Shown: one piece after another, positions 40,959 through 50,191 of the stretch | Numbering within the stretch: position 1 is the stretch's first letter | Layout of the letters: each line of letters opens with the position of its first letter | The notes under the pieces: model-generated | What the model was told of the DNA's origin: nothing | Databases searched by the model: none | Seen by the model: the letters and a program-made list of their open reading frames with translations, nothing else | Made by a program: the position numbers and the translations under genes | Assembly: GCF_900460525.1 (NCBI RefSeq) | Contig: NZ_UHIY01000001.1 | Span: 4,154,001 to 4,218,000 of the forward strand | Length of the DNA: 64,000 nt | Reading direction: 5' to 3' | Source: Yersinia kristensenii | GTDB lineage: Bacteria > Pseudomonadota > Gammaproteobacteria > Enterobacterales > Enterobacteriaceae

Positions 40959-42158
40959 TTAATCTCCAATCACGCTTAAATATTTTTTACCAATAAAAGA
41001 AAGTGTCTTCTCAGACAAGAGATTTTCAACCTCTCCTCTAGATAACATCTTATTGCCATTATCGAGAATAAATTGCTCTATCTCATCAGGGCTGGTATTT
41101 TTATCTATATTTAATACGAGTGGGTATTCATCAAAACTTGAAAATCCATTCGAGCTAAGAAAATTCAATATTGGTTTACCCGTTGCCATGCATTCATAAA
41201 TTTTACTAGGCGACATCGGGCATGACTCATTCTCAACATTGATTAATATATTGAGATTTTTCATCAATTCTAATGCCTCATGTCTTGCGACAACACCATG
41301 ATAATTTATTCTTTTTGATTCAATTAATTTAATCCCATTTAACGGCCCATAAAAATCAAACTGGCATTTTGTTGCTAAATAGTTACTCAAACTACAAATT
41401 TTATCCGTTGCCAAATGAGGTTCTCTGATTCCTTTATGGAATGCACCTATATAGCCAATTTTAAGTTTTAAATTAAGTGGAGTTACTGGATTATTATAAA
41501 ATTCATCAATATTAACCAGATGAGGAATTACTGTAAATTTTGTCACATCTGGATGCGCAGCTCGGTATAGATCGTATGTTTTCTCATTTGTTAAAGAAAT
41601 TAAATCAGCAATATTAAAGATTTTTTTTTCAATCCAATGATTGAGTTTTTTATATAAATAGTAGTTATTGACAGGCATTTCTTTAGAGACAGAGAATGGA
41701 TCTCCAAAATCTACAATAAACTTGGCATTTCTATTATATATTTTATAAGTAGAAGACGCGATCAATGCGGAAAATGTTGGAGAATAACCAATGACCAAAT
41801 CATATTTTTCTTTGCGCAATTTGAATACTTGATATAAAGAAAATGGAAGCCAATGCCACAACCCATCAGGCCAAAATATTTTTCTATATGTATACTTCAC
41901 CAAAGATAATAATTTTGATTTTAAGCTATCAGCGCTCTTATTCGATGCACTAACAAAATTCGAATGTCCTTTTTTTACAGTAAAAGGAAAATTTCCTCTA
42001 TAGATACTATTTCCGTTATCCTGTTCGTCAGTCACCCCACCACAGATAAAATCTACACTATGCCCTTGTTGTAAAAAAAAACATCTTAGCAGTGCCCATC
42101 TATAAGAATGTGCAGTTGCACTTGGCGGATAATGATAATTTACTATAAGTATTTTCAT
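40959..42158 (-). CDS. GT4-family glycosyltransferase of the O-antigen cluster
   Basis: Predicted GT-B transferase of 399 residues. The N-terminus MKILIVNYHYPPSATAHSYR is typical of GT4 proteins from polysaccharide loci, and the C-terminal half has KIGYIGAFHKGIREPHLAT and SPSKIYECMATGKPILNFL, an E-containing donor-sugar loop. Its ATG overlaps the wzy stop by four bases (ATGA). Two 9-base homopolymers in it (41631-41639 and 42073-42081) leave the frame intact, unlike those in wzx, qnlB and wbuB. Donor and acceptor are unknown. Confidence 0.85.
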   Translation of the reverse strand: MKILIVNYHYPPSATAHSYRWALLRCFFLQQGHSVDFICGGVTDEQDNGNSIYRGNFPFTVKKGHSNFVSASNKSADSLKSKLLSLVKYTYRKIFWPDGLWHWLPFSLYQVFKLRKEKYDLVIGYSPTFSALIASSTYKIYNRNAKFIVDFGDPFSVSKEMPVNNYYLYKKLNHWIEKKIFNIADLISLTNEKTYDLYRAAHPDVTKFTVIPHLVNIDEFYNNPVTPLNLKLKIGYIGAFHKGIREPHLATDKICSLSNYLATKCQFDFYGPLNGIKLIESKRINYHGVVARHEALELMKNLNILINVENESCPMSPSKIYECMATGKPILNFLSSNGFSSFDEYPLVLNIDKNTSPDEIEQFILDNGNKMLSRGEVENLLSEKTLSFIGKKYLSVIGD

Positions 42159-43255
42159 GTAGTGGACTTTTTACCATACTTTAATGCACATAGACCAACC
42201 AATGTAATAAAAGGTATTATTAACATAACATACCTTGAATTAATTGTGGGATTTAAGAACCAAACTAAAAAAAATGAAGGTACAATCGACATTACATATT
42301 TTGCTTTAGTTCTCATGAAATAACTATATTTATAAAAAGCTTTAACAATCCAAGGGGATAATAATATAAAAACAAATAATTGTGGTATATTTTTTAATTT
42401 TGAAACATCAATACCGTCTGAAGAATAGAAATTTACAGAATCAAAAACACTATAAAATGATTGCATTAACCTGATCGGGTTTAATAACAGAGATCCTATT
42501 CCATAGTTAATATTCATTTTATATATAAATGCACTAAGCCCATCACTCAATGTACTTTCACTAATAATTAAACCCTGATATCTACTTATATAACCATTTA
42601 TTAAAGACATAAATAAATAAACAATCAGAAAATTTTTCAATGTTGGTTTAGAGTATATAAAAAACAGATATATACATATTATTGCCGGTAATTGAATTCT
42701 TACAAAAAATGAAAAAACAAAGATAAAAAATATACCTATCTTTTTATTATACAGTGCATACTCAATTAATTTATACAATATAAATATTGTAAATACGTCT
42801 TTATTAATTAACTGTGCAAAATACCAAAAACTGCTATTGAGAACAAATAACCACGTTATGCAAATACTTAAGCCAAGTTTCTGCACTATTCTTTTAAAAC
42901 TTATAAAGCATAATAAAAAAATATAGAGATTAAGTATTAATGATAACTTTTCTGGAACAATGCTAAATCCTAATGATTCTAATATTCCAAAATAAACATA
43001 GTAAATAATTGCTATACCTATATTATTGACCCCAGCAAAGTCAATATATCCATTTTTTAAATTCTGATAGTTCTTATAATATATTGAGTGATCGATTATA
43101 TTTGCTGGGAAAAGATAGCCATATATAGGTTCATGACTATCAATTCCACCAACGATAAATTGCAAATAATAAATAATGCAACATACAAAAAAAACAATAA
43201 ACATATAATATGATATTAAGTGCATGAACATATCATTTTTATGGAGTTTGTTCAT
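42155..43255 (-). CDS. wzy: O-antigen polymerase (Wzy), predicted
   Basis: Polytopic membrane protein of about 366 residues with roughly ten to eleven hydrophobic segments and a large periplasmic loop in the first half, the profile of Wzy, which joins O-units at the periplasmic face. No sequence signature is expected for Wzy; the call rests on topology, on position next to wzx, and on there being no other candidate in the cluster. The best start is ATG 43255, after GGAGCGC and overlapping the wzx stop (ATGA); the frame also opens at 43267. Very AT-rich with many rare codons. Confidence 0.8.
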   Translation of the reverse strand: MNKLHKNDMFMHLISYYMFIVFFVCCIIYYLQFIVGGIDSHEPIYGYLFPANIIDHSIYYKNYQNLKNGYIDFAGVNNIGIAIIYYVYFGILESLGFSIVPEKLSLILNLYIFLLCFISFKRIVQKLGLSICITWLFVLNSSFWYFAQLINKDVFTIFILYKLIEYALYNKKIGIFFIFVFSFFVRIQLPAIICIYLFFIYSKPTLKNFLIVYLFMSLINGYISRYQGLIISESTLSDGLSAFIYKMNINYGIGSLLLNPIRLMQSFYSVFDSVNFYSSDGIDVSKLKNIPQLFVFILLSPWIVKAFYKYSYFMRTKAKYVMSIVPSFFLVWFLNPTINSRYVMLIIPFITLVGLCALKYGKKSTT

Positions 43256-44569
43256 AAAGCGCTCCATTGGACAGTTATGATGCTTATTATAGCCATAATC
43301 AATGATGATAATAAAAAGAAAAATACCAATCTAGAATATTTAATATGGTATTCTCTTTCTGAGAATATAAATGTCGCTAATAAGAGAACTATTGTACCTA
43401 CTAAAGAAGACATTAAAATATCTTGTATGTTTTTAGAGAAAATCATCAATGTAATAGTTATTACAATAGACAAAAAATATGAATACGATATATATTTTGT
43501 TTTCCCTGATAATTTAACACCAGTCTCTAATATATCTTTAACGATCAATAAACCTGACGGTAAGATAGCTAGAAAAATTAATGATTTTACGCCTTCGTAA
43601 CCATTGTGAAAATATACATCTATTATCCAACATCCAATGTAATGGATGGCGATCGAACTAACCACAATAAATAATAGTAATAGCTTTAATATTTTATTGA
43701 TTTTCCCCTCTAGATCACTATTATTCTCATTCTTGTATAAGTATGGGTTCCAGGCCATAGTAAACGCAATGTATAATAATTGAAACGGAGCTGCAAACTT
43801 TACAGATAAGCCAAGTAACGCAACTACTTTAGGGCCAAAATAATATAAGACAATAAATCTATTACCAAATTGAATAAAAAAACTTCCAATTCTTGCGGGT
43901 ATTTGTGGTAGAGAAAAATCTATGGATTGTTTAAGAAAAGAAAAATCCGCCTGTAACTCTCTCCCCCCTTTTGTTTTCCATAGAATCAATACGGAACCCA
44001 AAAAAAAACACCATCAACCAACCAGATAAAATGCCCATCACATACCCAAAATTTCCTAATTTTTCAATAACGACTAAAATATAGGTTATAAGTGCAGTCA
44101 CAAACACCTGACTCAAAGTGATAATATAAAACAACCCTTCTTGCTCTGAATATCTAAAATAGATTAAAAAAATCGATGATAAATTAAAGAAAAGGCAACT
44201 CAATGCTATAATTGTTATATTTATTGACTCTATTTCAGAACCAAATAAAACAATAGATATTCGATTTGAAAAAATAAAAATAATAAAAAAAACAATAATT
44301 GACAATAAAAATATAACCATTAACAGTGCATATGCATAATTTAATTTATTTTTCACCTTATACATATATCGTTGCACTGCAGTTTCGAGCTGTATTGAAC
44401 CAAATATGATTATAAAATTAAATAATGCGACGAGAACCTCAATACGCCCATAATCCTCAATAGGGATTGCAGAAAGATAGAATGGCAATAGCAGTATTGG
44501 AAGCATGCGAGATGCCCCCGTAATACAGCCATAAATTAATATGCTTTTAAAAAGATTATTGCTTGACAT
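43252..44569 (-). pseudogene. wzx: O-unit flippase Wzx, frameshifted
   Basis: MATE/PST-type polytopic protein, predicted to flip the undecaprenyl-linked O-unit to the periplasm. It begins [20 protein letters not shown] at ATG 44569, overlapping the epimerase gene's end. The frame is good through GILSGWLMVFFFG and then shifts at an A9 run on the plus strand (44000-44008). With eight it would continue LGSVLILWKTKGGRELQADF into the second open frame, which reads on to 43252, making 439 residues, normal for Wzx. As written there are two fragments of about 212 and 249 residues. The cell would need this gene or slippage to make O-antigen. Confidence 0.85.
44000..44008. repeat. A9 homopolymer at the wzx frameshift
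   Basis: Nine A on the plus strand (T9 in the coding strand). Eight would restore Wzx. Confidence 0.85.
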
Positions 44570-45584
44570 CAAAAAATCTTATATACCATGGCATTGCTTC
44601 TTCAACTCCATCAAAGATATTATGTGACGCTATATAACATAAAGACCGTTTAGCTTTACTAATATCAGCTTGAGAATGACGAACATCACCTGAACGGAAG
44701 TCCTGATAGACAGCTGATTTCTCATATACAACGTTATTATTTCTTAGAGCGTTTTTAAGAGCATTAAATAACTCATTAAGTGTTGTTCTATCACCAACCG
44801 CAACATTATAGACTTCATTTTTAGCCGCATCGTTAGCCAAAGCAGCGAGAATATTCATTTGCACAACATTCTCGATATAACAGAAATCCCTACTTGTTTC
44901 ACCATCGCCATTAATAAAAACATCGTCATTGTTGATCATAGCAGATGTCCATTTTGGAATAACCGCCGCGTAAGCTCCATTCGGATCCTGTCGCTTACCG
45001 AACACATTGAAATAACGAAGTCCAATAGTTTTAAAGCCATAGGTACGTGCAAAAACTTGTGCGTAAAGCTCATTCACGTATTTAGTCACTGCATAAGGCG
45101 AAAGAGGATTACCAATATTTTCTTCAACTTTAGGTAGTGCTGGATGATCACCATATGTAGAACTGCTGGCCGCGTAGGTAAAACTGTCTACCTTCTTATC
45201 TCTAGCTGCCACTAACATATTTAAAAAACCGGTAATATTTGCAGCATTAGTGGTCAAAGGATCAGCGATTGAACGAGGTACAGACCCTAATGCCGCTTCA
45301 TGCAAAACATAGTTAACACCAACTACCGCTTTTTGACATACATCGGCATCACAAATATCACCTTCGATAAAAGTAAATTGCGCCCATTGGTCTGCCGTAA
45401 CCAGCGATTGAACCTCATCAAGGTTGTATTGATGACCGGTTGAAAAATTATCCAGGCCAACAACTTTCTGATTAAGTAATAGTAAAGATTCCAAGAGATT
45501 AGAACCTATAAACCCTGCCACACCCGTTATTAACCATGTTTTCTGATTATCTCGCAGATAATTTTTAATTTCGTCAAATTTCAC
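44556..45584 (-). CDS. UDP-GlcNAc/UDP-GlcNAcA C4-epimerase (WbpP/Gne type)
   Basis: Extended-SDR C4-epimerase of 342 residues, like Pseudomonas WbpP, a group that prefers N-acetylated UDP-hexoses. It supplies UDP-GalNAc or UDP-GalNAcA together with the dehydrogenase before it. The NAD loop is [13 protein letters not shown] (residues 20-32), with [12 protein letters not shown] carrying the active Ser and [11 protein letters not shown] the YxxxK pair near residues 166-170; GDRTTLNEL follows. It is encoded 50 bases downstream of the dehydrogenase gene and overlaps wzx. Confidence 0.92.
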   Translation of the reverse strand: MKFDEIKNYLRDNQKTWLITGVAGFIGSNLLESLLLLNQKVVGLDNFSTGHQYNLDEVQSLVTADQWAQFTFIEGDICDADVCQKAVVGVNYVLHEAALGSVPRSIADPLTTNAANITGFLNMLVAARDKKVDSFTYAASSSTYGDHPALPKVEENIGNPLSPYAVTKYVNELYAQVFARTYGFKTIGLRYFNVFGKRQDPNGAYAAVIPKWTSAMINNDDVFINGDGETSRDFCYIENVVQMNILAALANDAAKNEVYNVAVGDRTTLNELFNALKNALRNNNVVYEKSAVYQDFRSGDVRHSQADISKAKRSLCYIASHNIFDGVEEAMPWYIRFFDVKQ

Positions 45585-45634
45585 AATAATTCCTTGTTCC
45601 GATATAGTTCATATCACATTTCTGTGAGGTTAAA

Positions 45635-46915
45635 TTACAATCTAATATCAACAATTTTCGGGTCAATAATATATTTCAGATCGTAAATAACACCGTTCGG
45701 CTTAACCAACCCTTTAATGTCATCATTTGACAAGGCTTTAAACTGTGAATGGGCAACGGTAAAAATCACACCATCATATTGATTAATTGGCATATTCTTA
45801 AGAACATCAATCCCATACTCGTGTTTTGCTTCTTCCGCATTAACCCACGGGTCGTAAACATCAGCAATTACATTATATTCTTTAAGTTCACTGATAATAT
45901 CAACGACTTTAGTATTACGCAGATCAGGACAGTTTTCTTTGAAAGTTAATCCCATTAATAGGATCCTTGCCCCTTCAACCTGAACCCGTTTCTTAATCAT
46001 AGCTTTAATTAACTGAGAAGCGACATATTTGCTCATTGAATCATTGATACGTCGCCCAGAAAGTATAACTTCAGGATGGTAACCAATAGCCTGAGCTTTG
46101 TGCGTGAGGTAGTATGGATCTACACCGATGCAGTGCCCACCCACCAAACCTGGACGGAACGGCAAAAAATTCCATTTGGTACCCGCTGCTTTAAGAACTT
46201 CTTCGGTATCTATACCTAATTTATTAAAAATTACAGCAAGTTCATTAATTAACGCGATATTGAGGTCACGCTGAGTATTCTCAATCACTTTAGCGGCTTC
46301 AGCCACCTGAATAGAAGAGGCTTTGTGAGTACCAGCAGTAATGATGCTCTTATATAGCTCATCAACAAATTCGGCAGTTACTGGAGTGGAGCCTGAAGTA
46401 ACTTTCTTAATTGTGGTGACACGGTGTTCTTTATCGCCTGGATTAATACGTTCAGGGCTATAACCCGCATAAAAGTCTTTATTGAATTTAAGCCCTGATA
46501 CTTTTTCTAGCACTGGAATACAAACTTCTTCCGTTGCGCCTGGATAAACAGTTGATTCATATACTACAACATCATTGACTTTGAGTACTTTACCTAAAGT
46601 TTCTGAAGCCTTAACTAAAGGAGTCAAATCAGGCTGTTTATAATCATCAATTGGAGTCGGAACCGTAACGATATAAACATTACAGTTTTTCAGCCGTTCA
46701 ACGTCTGATGAATAGGTTAAAAAACTCGCATCTTTTAACTCTTCTGAAGAGCATTCAAGAGTAAAATCCACACCCTCACTTAACTCCTCAATCCTTTTGC
46801 TATTGATATCAAAACCAAGAGTATGAAATTTTTTACCAAACTCAACTGCTAGAGGCAAACCAACATATCCCAGCCCAATTATGCCTATTCTGCAGTTATT
46901 TAGATCAACACCCAT
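45635..46915 (-). CDS. UDP-HexNAc 6-dehydrogenase (WbpO/TviB type)
   Basis: Oxidises C6 of UDP-GlcNAc or UDP-GalNAc to the uronic acid with NAD, giving UDP-GlcNAcA or UDP-GalNAcA. It has 426 residues: the N-terminal Rossmann loop [14 protein letters not shown] near residues 14-27, [16 protein letters not shown] near 86, and the catalytic Cys in [15 protein letters not shown] near residue 265; the C-terminal UDP-binding domain follows. It is the first gene of the O-antigen operon, about 190 bases after the JUMPstart element. Paired with the C4-epimerase, GalNAcA is the likely product. Confidence 0.93.
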   Translation of the reverse strand: MGVDLNNCRIGIIGLGYVGLPLAVEFGKKFHTLGFDINSKRIEELSEGVDFTLECSSEELKDASFLTYSSDVERLKNCNVYIVTVPTPIDDYKQPDLTPLVKASETLGKVLKVNDVVVYESTVYPGATEEVCIPVLEKVSGLKFNKDFYAGYSPERINPGDKEHRVTTIKKVTSGSTPVTAEFVDELYKSIITAGTHKASSIQVAEAAKVIENTQRDLNIALINELAVIFNKLGIDTEEVLKAAGTKWNFLPFRPGLVGGHCIGVDPYYLTHKAQAIGYHPEVILSGRRINDSMSKYVASQLIKAMIKKRVQVEGARILLMGLTFKENCPDLRNTKVVDIISELKEYNVIADVYDPWVNAEEAKHEYGIDVLKNMPINQYDGVIFTVAHSQFKALSNDDIKGLVKPNGVIYDLKYIIDPKIVDIRL

Positions 46916-47386
46916 TATTTATTTCCTGATAATTTTTAGAAAACACATAAAGTTAGCAATAAGTTTAGTGCTATATGGTCAATTAATCTCCACGGGCATC
47001 AATTCAAATAGAGATGTAATAGAAAATATAAGAGTGGAATATCAATAATATGTATTTATATCACTCTGTTTCAATATCGAACATATGAGTAAGAGCGCCA
47101 AGCACGCTACCGCCCCTGGCTTAACAGCTACCAGTACACTGAACTTCTTTTTGATCCTTGATTATCAACTTGTTTTCAAGGATATACTGCAACGCATTTA
47201 AATGACTACTGCTTACTAAGTGACCTATTTAGCCAATGTAAATAGTCATGCCGAAGTTTAGTTCAATAAATGAACAGCTATCATTTAGATGAGGATCACA
47301 GATGCTAAAACTAGAACACCTCTCTGTTTGATGATTACTCATCGAAAAAGCGGTGGTCAGTCCCATAATAAATGTTGAACACTTCC
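46916..47386 (-). other. Leader and promoter region of the O-antigen operon
   Basis: About 470 bases between the galF remnant and the first O-antigen gene. It contains the JUMPstart element (47103-47141) and an untranslated leader of roughly 190 bases after it. The promoter should lie on the 47150-47350 side; I could not place a -10 or -35 with confidence. Confidence 0.6.
47103..47141 (-). promoter_or_regulatory. JUMPstart element with ops site (RfaH recruitment)
   Basis: Read on the minus strand, 37 of 39 bases match the JUMPstart consensus; only two near the 5' end differ. Its 3' end is the ops element GGCGGTAGCGTG (47103-47114), where paused RNA polymerase recruits RfaH to suppress Rho-dependent termination. 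It faces the O-antigen genes, so the whole minus-strand block 46915-35598 should be one RfaH-dependent transcript. Confidence 0.93.
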
Positions 47387-47911
47387 TCATAGCCACTTTA
47401 GGCTCACATGATTATTTACCCGTACTTGACTACGGCCAATTTTGTTAGAGTGCACAACCATAGAAGCTAAATTGTAGAGCAGTGGATTTGTGCTCGTATC
47501 ATTGAGCACCACAACTGGTGGTATCACAACAAATGGATTATCACTGGCGACCGGACGAATACACTTAATGGCGTAATCCAAGCCAAGTGATTGAACTTTA
47601 AGGACGTTCACGATGTTCACGCCCAGAAGGCTAGTAGGATGTACTTCAGACTGCCACTGTTGCCTCACATATTGACTCAGCAGTGCTTCAAGCTCATAAA
47701 GCATGTCAGAATGGTTTTCGACCGAGTTATCAGAAGAGTAGTGAGGGACTAGAACAATTCCGTTGATAACCAAAGCCACAATTTTATGGACAATGTATTG
47801 AATCATCGGCTTATCTACAATCGGTAACATCTCTTTTGATATAACGTCAATTCCAGGCAACATGTGAATCCCAACACATGTTACCGGAACAATGGCTTCC
47901 CAATTACTCAT
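47387..47911 (-). pseudogene. galF: Decayed galF (UTP-glucose-1-phosphate uridylyltransferase-like)
   Basis: About 174 residues (MSNWEAIVPVTCVGIHMLPG..) align by eye with the first 58% of GalF/GalU: KEMLPIVDKPMIQYIV is near intact, and NPFVV..NLASMV..GRSQV matches GalF more than GalU. The nucleotide loop G-G-TRMLP is reduced to CVGIHMLP, the lysine of ATKAIPKE is lost, LVTH is LVPH, and the last 120 residues are missing. It cannot be an active enzyme; I call it a fossil. In many enterics galF sits just upstream of an O-antigen JUMPstart, exactly its place here. Confidence 0.78.
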
Positions 47912-48392
47912 ATTCAGTTCCACCGCTGAAATGGTTGCTGGGGATTATAGTCTTTTCGTGCTCTGATGCCAGCATCCATTGCTCTCTCAAATTTTGTATT
48001 CCATCTGATCCCTCAAGCGGGAGATAAGATGTCGTAGAGACAGGATTATTCCCGCCCCCTCTCGCGCCACTGTCAATCAGCGTCGACATTGACCAGATAT
48101 CAGGCTTGTTCCATCATTTAGATCACTATGAATCATGGCCCGTTTGCAAGATCTCATTGTGATGTGTTACCACATCATTGTCATCCTCGAAGAGGCTCAC
48201 CCATTCGTCAAAGCTCAGGTTCGTTATGATGAACGCATTTTTTATATGACTGACCTATCAAGCAAAATATTTTTCAGCTTGTTCCAACAAATTATCTTAT
48301 TGGACATTAAGCATTTTTATATTTACTCGATCACACTTATCACGTAGAGACTCATACTTATGTGACCGTTCTCTCTTAGATAATGATTACTT

Positions 48393-48545
48393 ATGAATCA
48401 TAACAATAATGTAACGAAAAAAACATTGAAAGCTTTCCTAAATCCATTGATTTATCTGGTCTTTTTTTCACCAATGGTGAAAGAAAGTGATTATCATCGT
48501 TTTTATCTTTCTGACGATCATTCTCATACTAATATATATTACTGA
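48393..48545 (+). CDS. Possible small protein, 50 residues
   Basis: An ATG-started frame reads MNHNNNVTKKTLKAFLNPLI then YLVFFSPMVKESDYH and a His/Tyr-rich tail. It has a short hydrophobic core near residues 15-28 that could lie in a membrane, and an N-terminus rich in Asn. No good ribosome-binding site precedes it, no relative is known to me, and the region is AT-rich, so the frame may be accidental. A stable hairpin about 90 bases downstream on the same strand could end a short transcript. Confidence 0.3.
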   Translation: MNHNNNVTKKTLKAFLNPLIYLVFFSPMVKESDYHRFYLSDDHSHTNIYY

Positions 48546-48633
48546 TGGCAGCGTCTTCTGTAAAAGGCCAGGAACTGCCGTTGTGCATTAACTACGCGAG
48601 TAATTTACCGATTACAAAGTAAGATCCTTGTAG

Positions 48634-48655
48634 GTTCCCCGTAGCCACGGGGAAC
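48634..48655. repeat. Perfect 9-bp stem hairpin (solitary)
   Basis: GTTCCCCGT-AGCC-ACGGGGAAC, followed on the plus strand by TTTC. It looks superficially like a type I-E CRISPR repeat, but there is only one copy. It may be a terminator-like element. Confidence 0.6.
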
Positions 48656-48797
48656 TTTCAATCAGGAACCTAAAGAGTTATAGATTAAATAAATCGGTGA
48701 GGTACTAAAATTCGCCAGGCAACTACATGCCCCATAATCCCTGTCTACAAATCTATATACCGGCTCATCTTATGCTGAGAAATCCGGCAAAGATTGA

Positions 48798-50084
48798 TCA
48801 GGCCAATTGGCTCAGCCGCGCTAATTGCTCGAAGTAATCAGGGAAGGTCTTCGCGGTACATTTAGGATCAAGGATAGTGACCTGAGTGTCAGATAAAGCC
48901 ACCAGCGAGAAACACATAGCCATACGGTGGTCATTATAAGTGCCTATTTCTGCTGCGATTAACTGCGTTGGAGGCACCACACGAATGTAATCCTGCCCCT
49001 CTTCCACTTCCGCGCCCACTTTTCTCAATTCTGTTGCCATCGCGGATAAGCGGTCGGTTTCTTTCACTCGCCAGTTATAGATATTACGAATAGTCGTCGG
49101 GCCATCGGCAAACAGTGCGGTGGTGGCAATAGTCATCGCAGCATCAGGAATATGGTTCATATCCATATCAATTCCCTGCAATGTTCCCCGGCTGCACTCG
49201 ATATAATCATCACCCCAACTCACTTTAGCGCCCATTTTCTCCAGCACATCAGCAAATTTGGTATCACCCTGCACACTTTTTTTACCAATACCGGTTACAC
49301 GTACTGTTCCGCCTTTAATCGCGGCGGCCGCGAGGAAATAAGAAGCAGAAGAAGCATCGCCCTCAACCAGATAGGTGCCTGGTGAGTGGTAGGTCTGCCC
49401 GCCTTTAATGTGGAAAACCTGATAGTTTTCATGCACAACATCCACACCGAAAGTTTTCATCAGATGCAGGGTGATGTCGATGTAAGGTTTAGATACCAAC
49501 TCCCCTTGAATCTGAATATCAGTATCTTGCTCCGCTAAGGGGGCTGTCATCAGGAGCGCTGTCAGGAATTGGCTGGAAACACTGCCATCTACGGTCAGTT
49601 TGCCGCCACGGAAACCACCACGTAAGCGCAACGGCGGATAATTTTCTTGCTCCAGATAATCAATCTGCGCCCCCCCCTGGCGCAATGCATCAACCAAATG
49701 ACCAATTGGCCGCTCTTTCATGCGCGGTTCACCGGTTAATATGATGTCATTGTTGCCCAGACACAGGGCCGCCGCCAAAGGGCGCATCGCCGTTCCTGCA
49801 TTGCCCAAGAACAGTTCTACTGGTTGGTCGGCAACCAACTTGCCGCCCAGCCCATCAACTTCACAGCGCGTTCTGTCGGCAGAAAGACGGAATTTCACGC
49901 CTAATGCCTGTAGTGCATTGAGCATATGGCGGATGTCATCACTGTCTAACAAGTTATTCAGCTGGGTCGTCCCCTCGGCCAGCGCTGCCAGAAGAAGTGC
50001 ACGGTTAGAAACACTTTTAGATCCGGGTAAGTTAACTGTGCCATTAATCAGGGCAATGGGGTGTAAAGTCAGGGATTCCAGCAT
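48798..50084 (-). CDS. aroA: EPSP synthase (3-phosphoshikimate 1-carboxyvinyltransferase)
   Basis: Sixth step of the shikimate pathway; joins PEP to shikimate-3-phosphate. It has 428 residues, with [20 protein letters not shown] near residues 20-39, [10 protein letters not shown] near residue 94 (both PEP/glyphosate-site loops, with the sensitive class I Gly and Pro present) and [15 protein letters not shown] near 240. It is transcribed behind serC in a two-gene operon, with a 13-bp hairpin between. Its right neighbour is normal; its left neighbour in E. coli (ycaL, cmk) has been separated by the O-antigen cluster. Confidence 0.98.
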   Translation of the reverse strand: MLESLTLHPIALINGTVNLPGSKSVSNRALLLAALAEGTTQLNNLLDSDDIRHMLNALQALGVKFRLSADRTRCEVDGLGGKLVADQPVELFLGNAGTAMRPLAAALCLGNNDIILTGEPRMKERPIGHLVDALRQGGAQIDYLEQENYPPLRLRGGFRGGKLTVDGSVSSQFLTALLMTAPLAEQDTDIQIQGELVSKPYIDITLHLMKTFGVDVVHENYQVFHIKGGQTYHSPGTYLVEGDASSASYFLAAAAIKGGTVRVTGIGKKSVQGDTKFADVLEKMGAKVSWGDDYIECSRGTLQGIDMDMNHIPDAAMTIATTALFADGPTTIRNIYNWRVKETDRLSAMATELRKVGAEVEEGQDYIRVVPPTQLIAAEIGTYNDHRMAMCFSLVALSDTQVTILDPKCTAKTFPDYFEQLARLSQLA

Positions 50085-50112
50085 GGGAAAAGCACTCTCC
50101 AGTCTTTGATGA

Positions 50113-50143
50113 ACAACAGCCCCGTACAGGACGGGGCTGTTGT
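50113..50143. repeat. Perfect 13-bp hairpin in the serC-aroA gap
   Basis: ACAACAGCCCCGT (50113-50125), loop ACAGG, then ACGGGGCTGTTGT (50131-50143). It lies 28 bases before the aroA start on the minus strand and has no T run after it there, so it is more likely an RNA-processing or attenuating stem than a full terminator. Confidence 0.75.
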
Positions 50144-50191
50144 AATTACTTAATAAATAAAACCAAACAAACTAATATCTGCTCAGAGTAA

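Larger units (their letters stand above)
47912..48797. other. Boundary region between the galF remnant and aroA
   Basis: About 890 bases. On the minus strand an open frame of 61 codons (47904-48089) ends at the galF start; it starts MSTLIDSGARGGG and has no product I recognise. A short plus-strand ORF (48393-48545) and a perfect hairpin (48634-48655) follow. The 70-codon plus-strand frame at 48135-48347 has no support. No ycaL gene, present here in E. coli, is visible. Confidence 0.5.

Noticed and set aside
48135..48347. 70-codon plus-strand gene near aroA
   Set aside because: No ribosome site, no recognisable motif and an AT-rich region.
48634..48655. CRISPR array
   Set aside because: Only one palindromic unit is present, with no second repeat, spacer pattern or cas gene in the window.
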